22,548 nt of DNA, taken from NCBI GenBank assembly GCA_964569225.1, contig CAZMTU010000027.1, forward strand, positions 1-22,548, written 5' to 3'. The stretch is from CAKSQF01 sp964569225 (GTDB lineage: Bacteria > Bacillota > Clostridia > Oscillospirales > CAG-272). This document shows positions 1 through 7,661 of the stretch, piece after piece. The notes beneath the pieces were generated by a model. That model searched no databases and was not told where the DNA came from. It was given only the letters and a program-made list of their open reading frames with translations. Position 1 is the first letter of the stretch, and every line of letters begins with the position of its first letter. A program made the translations under genes and the position numbers.

Positions 1-450
1 GACCTTGCCTGCCAACCGCCCTTCCAACAGTTCAGACGCTTCCTCCAGCTGCTGCGGCGCGATATGATAAAGTCCTAACTCTTCAACAGCAGACAGCAGC
101 ATGCGCACAAGACCGGCGTCCTCCTTAGGCACGGTCTTGTATTCTTCCAGCAAGGGCGCCAGCATATTCAGTGCCTGCCAGATCAGCAATTTTTTTCCGC
201 CCTTGCTGATGTAGTGATAGCATAGCCCGCCAAATGTTCGAAAAATGCTGTTGCAAAGGCGGCGAAAGCTGGTCACTTCAGCATAAAGTGCTGAAATGCC
301 CAGCTCGCAAACTGCCCGCTCCGCTTCCAAAACCTGCTGCTCAGGCACCAGCAACAGACAGACTTCACCGGCATCTGTTCGCTGCTTTATCTGTTGCAGC
401 AATGCCGTTGTTTTTCCGCTTCCTGTTTTTCCGTAAATCAGCTGCAGCAT
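1..450 (-). CDS. addB: ATP-dependent nuclease/helicase subunit B, N-terminal part (AddB)
   Basis: This is the first 150 codons of a gene that leaves the window on the left. The protein begins MLQLIYGKTGSGKTTALLQQ, a Walker A loop at residues 7-15. It is followed by LLVPEQQ, a TSFRRL segment and GKKLLIW, in the order and spacing of AddB N-termini. In the AddAB complex, which does the RecBCD job in Firmicutes, AddB supplies an inactivated helicase fold, Chi recognition and a nuclease domain with a 4Fe-4S cluster. The nuclease domain would lie beyond the edge. The ATG at 448-450 is preceded by AAAGGAA at good spacing. It follows parE on the same strand after about 100 nt with only a weak hairpin between, so co-transcription is possible; addA would be expected next. 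Identification rests on motif pattern, not on alignment. Confidence 0.85.
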   Translation of the reverse strand, partial: MLQLIYGKTGSGKTTALLQQIKQRTDAGEVCLLLVPEQQVLEAERAVCELGISALYAEVTSFRRLCNSIFRTFGGLCYHYISKGGKKLLIWQALNMLAPLLEEYKTVPKEDAGLVRMLLSAVEELGLYHIAPQQLEEASELLEGRLAGKV

Positions 451-553
451 AAAATTCCTTTCAATCAATCCCGCCGAAAAAAACTGACAAATGTTGCTCA
501 ATAGCAGGTATTTTTATTCAAACGGGCAGCCTTGCCATCCGTATCAACTAAAA

Positions 554-2566
554 TTATACATCTATATCTGACAGGTATTTAGCTCCGTTTTCCGCAATGA
601 ACGCCTTGCGCCCTTCCAGATTATCTCCAAGTAAAATATCAAGCAGCTCAGCCGTTTCCTTTGCATCGGCTTCGCAAACACGAATCAGCCGCCGGCTTAC
701 AGGATTCATGGTGGTTTTCCACATCATATCCGGCTCGTTTTCACCCAGCCCTTTAGAACGCTGAATGGTATATTTTCGCTTAGAGGCTTCCAATTCCTTC
801 ACGATTACCTGCCGTTCCTTCTCATTATAAGCGAAAAGGGTCTCGTCCTTAGTGTTGATCTCAAAAAGCGGCGATTCAGCAATATAAACTTTTCCAATCT
901 TCAAAAGCGTAGGTAGCAACCGGTAAAACAAGGTAAGCAGCAAAGCACGGATCTGATAACCGTCCTCGTCCGCATCGGTACAAATGATGATCTTATCCCA
1001 TTTCAGCGCGGACAAATCAAAGGCGCTGACCTCAGCCCCCTTGCTCTTTGATTTCACCTCTGCGCCGCAGCCAATCACCTTCAGCAGATCAGTAATGATC
1101 TCGCTTTTAAAAATCTTTTCATAAGTGGATTTCAGGCAGTTGAGCGTTTTGCCCCGCACCGGAATAATCGCCTGAAACTCCGCGTTCCGCCCCAATTTGC
1201 AGGAGGTCATTGCCGAATCGCCCTCCACAATATACAACTCTCTGCGGGAAGGGTCCTTGGAACGGCAAGCCACAAACTTTTCCACTCGGTTGGACATATC
1301 GGTGTTGCCAGCCAACTTTTTCTTTACATCCAGACGGGTAGATTCCGCTGCTTCCCGGCTTCGTTTATTCAACAAGATCTGGTTGGTAATCCGTTCGGCA
1401 TCCAGCGGATTTTCCGCAAAATATACCTCTATCTGATGGCGAAGAAATTCGGTCATCGCACTGGCAATAAAGCTATTGGTGATGGCTTTTTTAGTCTGAT
1501 TGGCATAGCTGGTTGAGGTAGAAAAGCTGCTGCTCACCAGTACAAGACTGTCCTCAATATCCGCGAAGCTGATCTTACTCTCATTTTTTTTATATTTTCC
1601 GTTTGCCTTCAGGTACTTATCAATGCTTGAAACGAAAGCGGACCGGGTCGCGCGGTCAGGCGAACCGCCATGCTCCAGCCAGCTTGAATTATGATAATAT
1701 TCGATAATCTGATGGGTATTGGAAAAGCAAAAAACGGCTTCCATTTTTAACTTATAATCGGGTAAGTCCTCCCGATCACGTCCCACCGTTTCCTTTTGCG
1801 CATAATAAGGCAGCGTCAAAGCGTCTTCTCCGGCCAGTTCCGTTACCCGATCGACGATTCCCTTTTCATAGTAATAGGACTGTTCCTCAAAGCCGTTGCT
1901 GTCTTCGAAACGAAAAATAAATTTCAGTCCGGCATTGACTACCGCCTGACGTTTCAGTGTTTCCACAAAAAATTCTTTAGATATATCAATGGCTTTGAAC
2001 ACCGCTAAATCGGGCAGCCAACGAATGACCGTTCCCCGCTTTTTTCCGTCGTTTTTAGGGATAGGCGTTACTATCAGTTCGCCGTCAGGATTTCCTTCCC
2101 TAAAGTGAATTTCCGACTTATTCTTCCCGTCATAGGAACAAACCACCATATACTTGCTGGCACATTGGGTAGAGCAAGCTCCCAGTCCATTAGTCCCCAG
2201 CGAAAACTCATAGGCGGAACCGTCGTTATTATTCTCATATTTTCCGCCGGCGTAAAGCTCACAGAAAATCAGGTCCCAGTTCCAGCGCTCTTCTTTTTCA
2301 TTGTATCCCAGCGGAACCCCCCGCCCAAAATCCTCCACTTCAATGGAATGATCGGAAAACACCGTAATATTGATCACATTGCCAAAGCCTTCTCTGGCTT
2401 CATCCACTGAATTGGAGAGAATCTCAAAAAAAGCCTGTTCACAGCCGTCCAGTCCGTCCGACCCAAAAATAACCGCGGGTTTTTTTCGAATTCGGTCCGC
2501 CCCTTTAAGCTGTTGGATACTCTGATCTCCGTACGCATCAGGAATCGTTTTCTTTTTGGCTGCCAT
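554..2566 (-). CDS. parE: Type IIA topoisomerase B subunit, divergent ParE/GyrB-like (complete, 670 aa)
   Basis: This is the ATPase/TOPRIM subunit of a type II topoisomerase (topoisomerase IV-like), which decatenates or relaxes DNA with an A subunit. The GHKL ATPase shows EILSNSVDEA (48-57), with Asn52 as the Mg-ATP ligand, GRGVP (81-85) and GGKY. TOPRIM shows EGDSA (448-452) with catalytic Glu448, RGKTLN, and TDADEDG (530-536). The end SKGLGE...FIAENGAKYLSDIDV is the normal GyrB/ParE terminus, so the protein is full length. Several usually invariant segments differ: RKRPGMYIGS is RKKPAVIFGS, LHGVGA is TNGLGA, and QTKxKLGN is QTKKAITN. I believe these mark a clostridial ParE clade. No parC-like A subunit is adjacent. 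The ATG has AAAGGA 9 nt upstream and a consensus promoter at 2605-2633. The symbol follows the clade; gyrB cannot be excluded by sequence alone. Confidence 0.85.
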   Translation of the reverse strand: MAAKKKTIPDAYGDQSIQQLKGADRIRKKPAVIFGSDGLDGCEQAFFEILSNSVDEAREGFGNVINITVFSDHSIEVEDFGRGVPLGYNEKEERWNWDLIFCELYAGGKYENNNDGSAYEFSLGTNGLGACSTQCASKYMVVCSYDGKNKSEIHFREGNPDGELIVTPIPKNDGKKRGTVIRWLPDLAVFKAIDISKEFFVETLKRQAVVNAGLKFIFRFEDSNGFEEQSYYYEKGIVDRVTELAGEDALTLPYYAQKETVGRDREDLPDYKLKMEAVFCFSNTHQIIEYYHNSSWLEHGGSPDRATRSAFVSSIDKYLKANGKYKKNESKISFADIEDSLVLVSSSFSTSTSYANQTKKAITNSFIASAMTEFLRHQIEVYFAENPLDAERITNQILLNKRSREAAESTRLDVKKKLAGNTDMSNRVEKFVACRSKDPSRRELYIVEGDSAMTSCKLGRNAEFQAIIPVRGKTLNCLKSTYEKIFKSEIITDLLKVIGCGAEVKSKSKGAEVSAFDLSALKWDKIIICTDADEDGYQIRALLLTLFYRLLPTLLKIGKVYIAESPLFEINTKDETLFAYNEKERQVIVKELEASKRKYTIQRSKGLGENEPDMMWKTTMNPVSRRLIRVCEADAKETAELLDILLGDNLEGRKAFIAENGAKYLSDIDV

Positions 2567-2604
2567 ATCTCGCCATCCTTTATAAACTAATCATTGATTA
2601 AATT

Positions 2605-2633
2605 ATTATAGCAAAAAAGCACCCTTCTGTCAA
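2605..2633 (-). promoter_or_regulatory. sigma-A promoter of parE
   Basis: On the minus strand TTGACA (2628-2633) and TATAAT (2605-2610) are separated by exactly 17 nt, a perfect consensus. The expected start lies about 30 nt upstream of the parE ATG, giving a short leader. parE is therefore transcribed independently of the lipoprotein gene, which has its own terminator at 2791-2821. Confidence 0.85.
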
Positions 2634-2790
2634 GTAGTGCGCTTTTTATCCCATAGAGATCAATTTTCACTTGCGGACACCGCCTCAACAAATATTCAAA
2701 TATCCTTTCAAAAGTCACCAAAGCCTCCACCCCAAAAGGTCTCGCTTCAGCTTTTAACAGATATTCCTTGATATTTGGTCAGCGCGTATC

Positions 2791-2821
2791 AAAAGGAACC
2801 GCCCTTTTCAAGAGCGGTTCC
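2791..2821 (-). terminator. Intrinsic terminator of the lipoprotein gene
   Basis: The arms GGAACCGC (2795-2802) and GCGGTTCC (2814-2821) form an 8-bp GC-rich stem, with an inner CTT/AAG extension across one mismatch. On the minus strand the stem is followed by TTTTG. It lies 20 nt after the lipoprotein stop codon. Confidence 0.75.
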
Positions 2822-2841
2822 GACCAAGCGTTTATTCTAAA

Positions 2842-3315
2842 TTAGCTACTGGGCTGCATAGGAATCAGATCGCCCCAACCGCTGCCGTTATCATCTATCC
2901 CTGCCTGCAGCGACTGATTTGGCGTAGGCGGAGCTACCGCCACTGTGGTAGCTCCGGCAGTAGCCGGAGGCATAGGCGAATCGGTCACAGGCGCTTCAGA
3001 ACTTGTAACCTTATCATTGGAGGACGTTATCACAGGATCCTTACCAGCCGTAGTCACAGCTTCACTTTCTTCTTCGGAAGTATTCGGTGCTTCACTGCCC
3101 GTATCAGCAGGCTTACTGGTGCCGGAAAAAACAGTCGTTTCAGCCGGATTACCGGATTCGTCAGTGGTTTCGGCACTCTTTTCAGTCACCGCCGTCTTAT
3201 CAACTGAAGTAACATTGCTGTTTGTCGATTCTGCGTTTTTTTCTTTATTGGTACAAGCTACGATACAGGCCAAAAGCAAAATGCAGACTGCTACGCCTAT
3301 CAAAACTTTTTTCAT
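2842..3315 (-). CDS. Small Ser/Thr/Glu-rich lipoprotein, function unknown (157 aa)
   Basis: The N-terminus MKKVLIGVAVCILLLACIVAC is a signal peptide with a lipobox ending at Cys21 (IVAC) or Cys17 (LLAC), so the mature protein should be lipid-anchored outside the membrane. Residues 22 to about 130 are low-complexity, rich in Ser, Thr, Glu, Ala and Pro, and look like a disordered spacer. Only the last 25 residues (GIDDNGSGWGDLIPMQPSS at the end) look ordered or conserved. I recognise no enzymatic domain and no LPXTG- or NPQTN-type sorting motif. The ATG is preceded by AAAAGGA at 8 nt. It is a monocistronic unit between its own promoter (3383-3411) and terminator (2791-2821). The reading frame is convincing because of the signal peptide, RBS, promoter and terminator; the function is open. 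Confidence 0.75.
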   Translation of the reverse strand: MKKVLIGVAVCILLLACIVACTNKEKNAESTNSNVTSVDKTAVTEKSAETTDESGNPAETTVFSGTSKPADTGSEAPNTSEEESEAVTTAGKDPVITSSNDKVTSSEAPVTDSPMPPATAGATTVAVAPPTPNQSLQAGIDDNGSGWGDLIPMQPSS

Positions 3316-3382
3316 AATTTGATTCCTTTTCTGTATGGTCCATTTGACTGAAAAAATAACTAACTGTATTTAAACATATAGT

Positions 3383-3411
3383 ATTGTAACACAAAAAAGG
3401 CAGCCTGTCAA
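3383..3411 (-). promoter_or_regulatory. sigma-A promoter of the lipoprotein gene
   Basis: On the minus strand TTGACA (3406-3411), 17 nt, TACAAT (3383-3388). The -35 box and the spacer overlap the right arm and U-run of the prmA terminator (3392-3430), so the two signals share DNA. Confidence 0.8.
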
Positions 3412-3430
3412 GTATTCACAGACTGCCTTT
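3392..3430 (-). terminator. Intrinsic terminator of the hrcA-prmA operon
   Basis: On the minus strand AGGCAGTCTGT (3418-3428) pairs with ACAGGCTGCCT (3398-3408) over 11 positions with a single G-U pair and a 9-nt loop, followed by a run of six T (3393-3398, sharing the last stem base). It lies 13 nt after the prmA stop codon and is overlapped by the next promoter. Confidence 0.85.
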
Positions 3431-3442
3431 CTATCAAATAAT

Positions 3443-4366
3443 TCAGGCTATTTTTTCAAAAACCAATACTTTCCAGTCGTTTTCACTGGATTCATCACAT
3501 AGGAAAAAACCTTTTGCTTCCATTGCCAGCTTTACGTCCATCCAACGGCCCTCAATAATGCCTGAACAAACCAACCGTGCACCCGGTTTTAGGTAATCAC
3601 CGATCTGCTCTGACATCCGAATCAGGATATCCGCAACGATATTGGCCATTGCAAAATCATATAGCCCGCCCTGCCGGTCCACGCCGGCAAGCAGATCGGA
3701 CACACCGCAAACAAAATTTGAAACTCCGTTATCTTTCGCATTCTCCGTTGCAACTCGGACCGCTACCGGATCAATATCATAAGCATGGGCGGAAGCGGCC
3801 CCCAATTTCAGCGCAAACAGCGACAGAATACCGCTGCCGGTACCGATGTCCAGCACCCGCGCGTTAGGCGGCATATGCTTTTCCACCATCGCGGCGCAAA
3901 GCCTGGTAGTTTCATGCGTACCGGTGCCGAACGCCATTCCCGGATCCATCCGGACAATAACCTCATCGTTTATCGGCTTATAAGCCTGCCATGCCGGCAC
4001 TACTACCAAGCGCCTGCCAATATGAACCGGCTGATAATACGCCTTCCACGCATTGTACCAATCTTCTTCCTGAAGTCCTGCCACCGTGATGTCCACGGCA
4101 ATATTCAGCGTTGAAAAACGCTCTTTCAGAAAAGCAATGTAATCGGGATAAGGCTTTTCTTCCGGCACAAATATGCTGACTGCCGCCTTCGTTTTATCGG
4201 CGTGCAGAATGCTGTCGTCGATCAATTCTCCATACACAGACATGAGGTTTTCTTCGATGTCTGAATAATCCTCAATCATCAGTCCGTTATCCAGCATGCT
4301 CATGACTGCGCTGACGGTATCAAGCTTCTCTTTACGGCAGGTTACTTTGATCTGTGTCCATTCCAT
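3443..4366 (-). CDS. prmA: Ribosomal protein L11 methyltransferase (307 aa)
   Basis: PrmA uses S-adenosylmethionine to trimethylate ribosomal protein L11. Residues 1 to about 95 form the small N-terminal substrate-recognition domain. A linker with EEDWYNAWKAYY leads to the Rossmann methyltransferase domain. DPGMAFGTGTHETT (141-154) is the family signature, VLDIGTGSGILS (171-182) is SAM motif I, and ANIVADIL matches the NIxxxxL catalytic/substrate motif. Length is normal. The ATG has AAGGA 9 nt upstream and lies 21 nt after dnaJ, as last gene of the heat-shock operon; the same dnaJ-prmA order occurs in Bacillus. In Bacillus rsmE follows, but here the operon ends after prmA at a strong terminator. 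Confidence 0.95.
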   Translation of the reverse strand: MEWTQIKVTCRKEKLDTVSAVMSMLDNGLMIEDYSDIEENLMSVYGELIDDSILHADKTKAAVSIFVPEEKPYPDYIAFLKERFSTLNIAVDITVAGLQEEDWYNAWKAYYQPVHIGRRLVVVPAWQAYKPINDEVIVRMDPGMAFGTGTHETTRLCAAMVEKHMPPNARVLDIGTGSGILSLFALKLGAASAHAYDIDPVAVRVATENAKDNGVSNFVCGVSDLLAGVDRQGGLYDFAMANIVADILIRMSEQIGDYLKPGARLVCSGIIEGRWMDVKLAMEAKGFFLCDESSENDWKVLVFEKIA

Positions 4367-4387
4367 GCAGTTTTTTCCTTGTCCTTT

Positions 4388-5533
4388 TTATTTTTTTCTG
4401 CGGGAAAAACGCTTTTTCCCACCATCGGATGAATCCTTCCCGGATAAATCCGCCAATTTCATCAGCAATTCCTTCTGTTCGGAGTTAAGATTCTTAGGTG
4501 TTTCCACCGTTACGCGGAAAAAGAGATCACCTACTCCTCTGCCATTCACCTGTTTTATGCCCTTTCCCCGAAGCGTAAACTGTGTCCCAGTCTGCGTAGC
4601 TTCTGGAATTTTATATTTGACCGTTTCTCCTTCCAGTGTAGGCACATCAATTTCCGCGCCTAATGCCGCTTCAGTAAAGGTAATCCCCACTTCACAGTAA
4701 ACATTTAAACCGTTTCGTTCAAAGAAAGCATGAGGACGGACATTTACAAAAACAAAAAGATCGCCTGCGGGTCCGCCGTTTCGACCTTCTGACCCTTGTC
4801 CCCGTAAAACGATCCGCTGTCCGTTGTCAATGCCTGCGGGAATTGATACCTCCAGCTTTTTCCGAATGCGAATCATGCCGGTCCCACGGCAGTTAGAACA
4901 CGGATTTTTAATTATTTTACCGGTTCCACGGCAGTTCGGACAGGTTTTTGTAGTCTGCATAACCCCCATAATAGTCTGCTGCGTAACGCGAATCTGCCCT
5001 TGACCGTTACACTGGGGACAGGTTTCCGGCGCGGAATTTCCCGCTGCTCCGCTGCCCTTACAGTCAGGGCACTTTTCAATCCGGTTGTAACTGATTTCCT
5101 TCTTGCAGCCGAATACAGCTTCTTCAAAGGAAATGGTGACTTGCGCCTCCAAGTCCTCGCCCTTAATGGGACCGTTTCGTCTGGACTGAGAAGAAGCGCC
5201 GCCTCCGAAAAAGCTGGAGAAAATATCTCCTAAGTCACTGAAATCGGCTGTAAATCCACCAAAACCGCCGCCAAAGCCGCCGTCTCCACCGCCCATAGAG
5301 GGATCAACTCCTGCAAAGCCATACTGGTCATACCGTGCCTTTTTATCAGGATCTGCCAGCACTTCATAGGCCTCATTGACTTCCTTGAAGTGTTTTTCAG
5401 CTTCCTGATCACCCGGATGCAGGTCGGGGTGATATTTTTTAGCCATTTGCCTATACGCTTTTTTTATTTCATCATCACTGGCGCCCTTGGAAAGTCCCAG
5501 CACCTCATAATAGTCTCTTTTTGTTGCAGCCAT
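4388..5533 (-). CDS. dnaJ: Chaperone protein DnaJ (Hsp40), about 381 aa
   Basis: This is the co-chaperone that delivers unfolded proteins to DnaK and stimulates its ATPase. From the chosen Met the order is: J domain starting KRDYYEVLGL with the HPD tripeptide (KKYHPD); a Gly/Phe-rich segment; four zinc-binding repeats CPDCKGSG, CPQCNGQG, CPNCRGTG and CSNCRGTG; and the C-terminal substrate-binding domains. This is a complete type I DnaJ. The frame stays open upstream to an ATG at 5585-5587, but homologues start at MAATKRDYY, so I place the start at 5533. The AAAGG upstream of 5533 is 13 nt away, rather far, and a second ATG at 5543-5545 has it only 1 nt away, so initiation may be weak. It is separated from dnaK by about 210 nt with several hairpins. 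Confidence 0.93.
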   Translation of the reverse strand: MAATKRDYYEVLGLSKGASDDEIKKAYRQMAKKYHPDLHPGDQEAEKHFKEVNEAYEVLADPDKKARYDQYGFAGVDPSMGGGDGGFGGGFGGFTADFSDLGDIFSSFFGGGASSQSRRNGPIKGEDLEAQVTISFEEAVFGCKKEISYNRIEKCPDCKGSGAAGNSAPETCPQCNGQGQIRVTQQTIMGVMQTTKTCPNCRGTGKIIKNPCSNCRGTGMIRIRKKLEVSIPAGIDNGQRIVLRGQGSEGRNGGPAGDLFVFVNVRPHAFFERNGLNVYCEVGITFTEAALGAEIDVPTLEGETVKYKIPEATQTGTQFTLRGKGIKQVNGRGVGDLFFRVTVETPKNLNSEQKELLMKLADLSGKDSSDGGKKRFSRRKK

Positions 5534-5629
5534 TGTTATGACCATGCCTTTCTCGATCTGCTGCGTATTTTGCCGTCTTTCCGGCATAGAATTGCCGCCT
5601 TACGGATTCAAAATACCGCCGGAAGCCTC

Positions 5630-5646
5630 CGCTCAACCTTTGAGCG
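5630..5646 (-). other. Hairpin in the dnaK-dnaJ spacer
   Basis: CGCTCAA (5630-5636) and TTGAGCG (5640-5646) form a perfect 7-bp stem with a 3-nt loop. There is no U-run, so it is not a terminator. It is the middle of three inverted repeats in this spacer; the smallest is TGCCG (5571-5575) with CGGCA (5582-5586). A role in RNA processing or in setting the DnaK:DnaJ ratio is inference. Confidence 0.5.
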
Positions 5647-5694
5647 TCCATTCTCCCCGCTTCATTATCCTTTATTTTGCAGTAACGCTTTTGC

Positions 5695-5724
5695 GGGGAA
5701 GGGAGTTTTCGAAGCTCCCTCCCC
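5695..5724 (-). other. Strong intercistronic hairpin after dnaK
   Basis: GGGGAAGGGAG (5695-5705) pairs with CTCCCTCCCC (5715-5724) over 10 bp with one bulged A. It starts 20 nt after the dnaK stop. On the transcribed strand the 3' side is GCAAAAGCG, without a U-run, so full termination is not expected; on the opposite strand TCTTTT follows. It could protect the hrcA-grpE-dnaK part of the mRNA or attenuate dnaJ-prmA. Confidence 0.55.
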
Positions 5725-5743
5725 CTCTTTTGATTCAACTCAA

Positions 5744-7591
5744 TCAGTTGCCGGTCTTATCTTCGAAATCGGCGTTGTAGTAATCGCCGCCGTTCTCCTG
5801 ACCGTTCGGCTCGAAACCGCCCTGCGCGCCGGGATCGCCGGCTCCGCCTGCGGGACCTCCGGCCGCATACAGCTTTTCCGAAAGCTTATAGAAAGCCTGC
5901 TCCAGCGCTTCACTGTCCGCTTTAATAGCATCGGTATCGCTGCCGGTCATTGTGGTTTTAAGCTTTTCAATAGCATCCTTTACCGGTGCTTTATCAGCGT
6001 CAGATACCTTATCGCCGATTTCCTCCAGCGTTTTCTCACACTGAAGCACCATACTCTCCGCATGGTTCTTGGTTTCTACAGCTTCCTTTGCCTTCTTATC
6101 CTCATCGGCATACTTTTCTGCTTCCTTTACAGCCTTTTCAATGTCTTCCTTGGACATGTTGGTAGAGGAAGTAATGGTAATATGCTGTTCTCTGCCGGTT
6201 CCCTTATCAGTTGCCGATACATTCACGATGCCATTGGCGTCAATATCAAAGGAAACCTCAATCTGAGGCACACCGCGGGGAGCAGGCGCGATGCCGTCCA
6301 GAATGAATCTGCCCATAGTGGTGTTGCCGGCAGCCATTTCCCGTTCGCCTTGCAGCACATGAATCTCAACCTGAGTCTGCCCGTTAGCGGCAGTTGAAAA
6401 CACCTGACTCTTCTTAGTAGGAATCGTGGTATTGCGGTCGATAATACGGGTGAACACGCCGCCCAACGTTTCAATACCCAAGGACAAGGGCGTTACGTCC
6501 AGCAGCAGCAGATCTTTCACATCGCCGCCCAGCACGCCTGCCTGTACGGCAGCGCCGATGGCGACGCATTCGTCAGGATTAATTCCCTTAAAGCCTTCCT
6601 TACCAATAAAGCTCTTAACCGCATCCTGAACGGCAGGAATACGGGTGGAACCGCCTACCAACAGCACTTTGTCTACCTGACCTACAGACAGACCCGCATC
6701 CCGCAGCACCTGTTTCGTGGGTCCCATAGTCGCTTCTACCAAATCCTTAGTCATATCATTGAACTTCGCTCTGGTAAGCGTTGCGTCAAAATGCTTAGGC
6801 CCGGTAGCGTCAGCAGTAATGAAAGGCAGATTAATATTGGTAGAAGCCATACCGGACAGTTCGATCTTCGCTTTTTCAGCCGCTTCCTTCAGACGCTGTG
6901 CAGCCATTTTATCTTTCAGCAAATCAATACCGCCGTTTTCTTTAGCAAACTCCTGAGCGATCCAGTTCATAATGCGCTGGTCGAAATCATCGCCGCCCAA
7001 TCGATTGTTGCCCGCAGTCGCAAGCACCTCAAATACGCCGTCGGAAATTTCCAGCAGAGATACGTCGAAGGTACCGCCGCCAAGGTCAAAAACCATGATC
7101 TTCTGATCAACTTCTTTGTCCATGCCGTAAGCCAACGCGGCAGCGGTAGGCTCGTTGATAATTCTCAGCACCTCCAGACCGGCAATTTTACCGGCGTCCT
7201 TGGTTGCTTGGCGCTGAGCGTCGGTGAAGTAAGCTGGCACAGTTATGACTGCTTGAGAAACAGTCGTACCGAGATAAGCCTCGGCATCCGCTTTCAGCTT
7301 CTGAAGAATCATTGCTGAAATTTCCTGAGGCGTATATGACTTATCGTCAATTTTTACTTTGTACCCGGTACCCATTTCACGCTTAATGGAAATGACGGTC
7401 CGATCAGGGTTTGTAATAGCCTGTCTTTTAGCCACCTGACCGACCATACGCTCGCCAGTTTTAGAAAAGGCCACTACTGAGGGCGTGGTTCTTGCGCCTT
7501 CAGGATTAGGAATAACGACGGGCTCGCCGCCCTCGAATACTGCTACGCAGCTATTAGTTGTGCCAAGGTCAATGCCTATAATCTTTCCCAT
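5744..7591 (-). CDS. dnaK: Molecular chaperone DnaK (Hsp70), 615 aa
   Basis: This is the ATP-dependent cytoplasmic chaperone that works with DnaJ and GrpE. The nucleotide-binding domain begins MGKIIGIDLGTTNSC and carries INEPTAAALAYG, FDLGGGTFDVS and VGGSTRIPAV. The linker DLLLLDVTPLSLGIET leads into the beta-sandwich substrate domain, then a helical lid and a Gly-rich tail. The length is typical of Gram-positive DnaK, which lacks part of the insert found in Gram-negative proteins. The ATG is preceded by GGGAGGA at 7 nt. It lies 70 nt after grpE in the CIRCE-controlled operon. Confidence 0.98.
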   Translation of the reverse strand: MGKIIGIDLGTTNSCVAVFEGGEPVVIPNPEGARTTPSVVAFSKTGERMVGQVAKRQAITNPDRTVISIKREMGTGYKVKIDDKSYTPQEISAMILQKLKADAEAYLGTTVSQAVITVPAYFTDAQRQATKDAGKIAGLEVLRIINEPTAAALAYGMDKEVDQKIMVFDLGGGTFDVSLLEISDGVFEVLATAGNNRLGGDDFDQRIMNWIAQEFAKENGGIDLLKDKMAAQRLKEAAEKAKIELSGMASTNINLPFITADATGPKHFDATLTRAKFNDMTKDLVEATMGPTKQVLRDAGLSVGQVDKVLLVGGSTRIPAVQDAVKSFIGKEGFKGINPDECVAIGAAVQAGVLGGDVKDLLLLDVTPLSLGIETLGGVFTRIIDRNTTIPTKKSQVFSTAANGQTQVEIHVLQGEREMAAGNTTMGRFILDGIAPAPRGVPQIEVSFDIDANGIVNVSATDKGTGREQHITITSSTNMSKEDIEKAVKEAEKYADEDKKAKEAVETKNHAESMVLQCEKTLEEIGDKVSDADKAPVKDAIEKLKTTMTGSDTDAIKADSEALEQAFYKLSEKLYAAGGPAGGAGDPGAQGGFEPNGQENGGDYYNADFEDKTGN

Positions 7592-7661
7592 AAATAAATC
7601 CTCCCAAATCAGTATTTCTATTATATTCTTTTGCTTGTCAATTTATGAATCATCCAAGGTG

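Noticed and set aside
5505..5738. Small ORF between dnaK and dnaJ
   Set aside because: TTG start without RBS, overlaps the dnaJ start in another frame, composition basic and unlike a real protein; the spacer is better explained by RNA hairpins.
5390..6397. Long 335-codon plus-strand ORF antisense to dnaK/dnaJ
   Set aside because: It overlaps the ends of two certain genes and the spacer; long antisense frames are a by-product of dnaK codon bias and no RBS is present.
7600..7661. Internal promoter before dnaK (TTGACA and TATAAT both present on the minus strand)
   Set aside because: The two boxes are only 10 nt apart, too close for sigma-A; the next usable -35 is poor.
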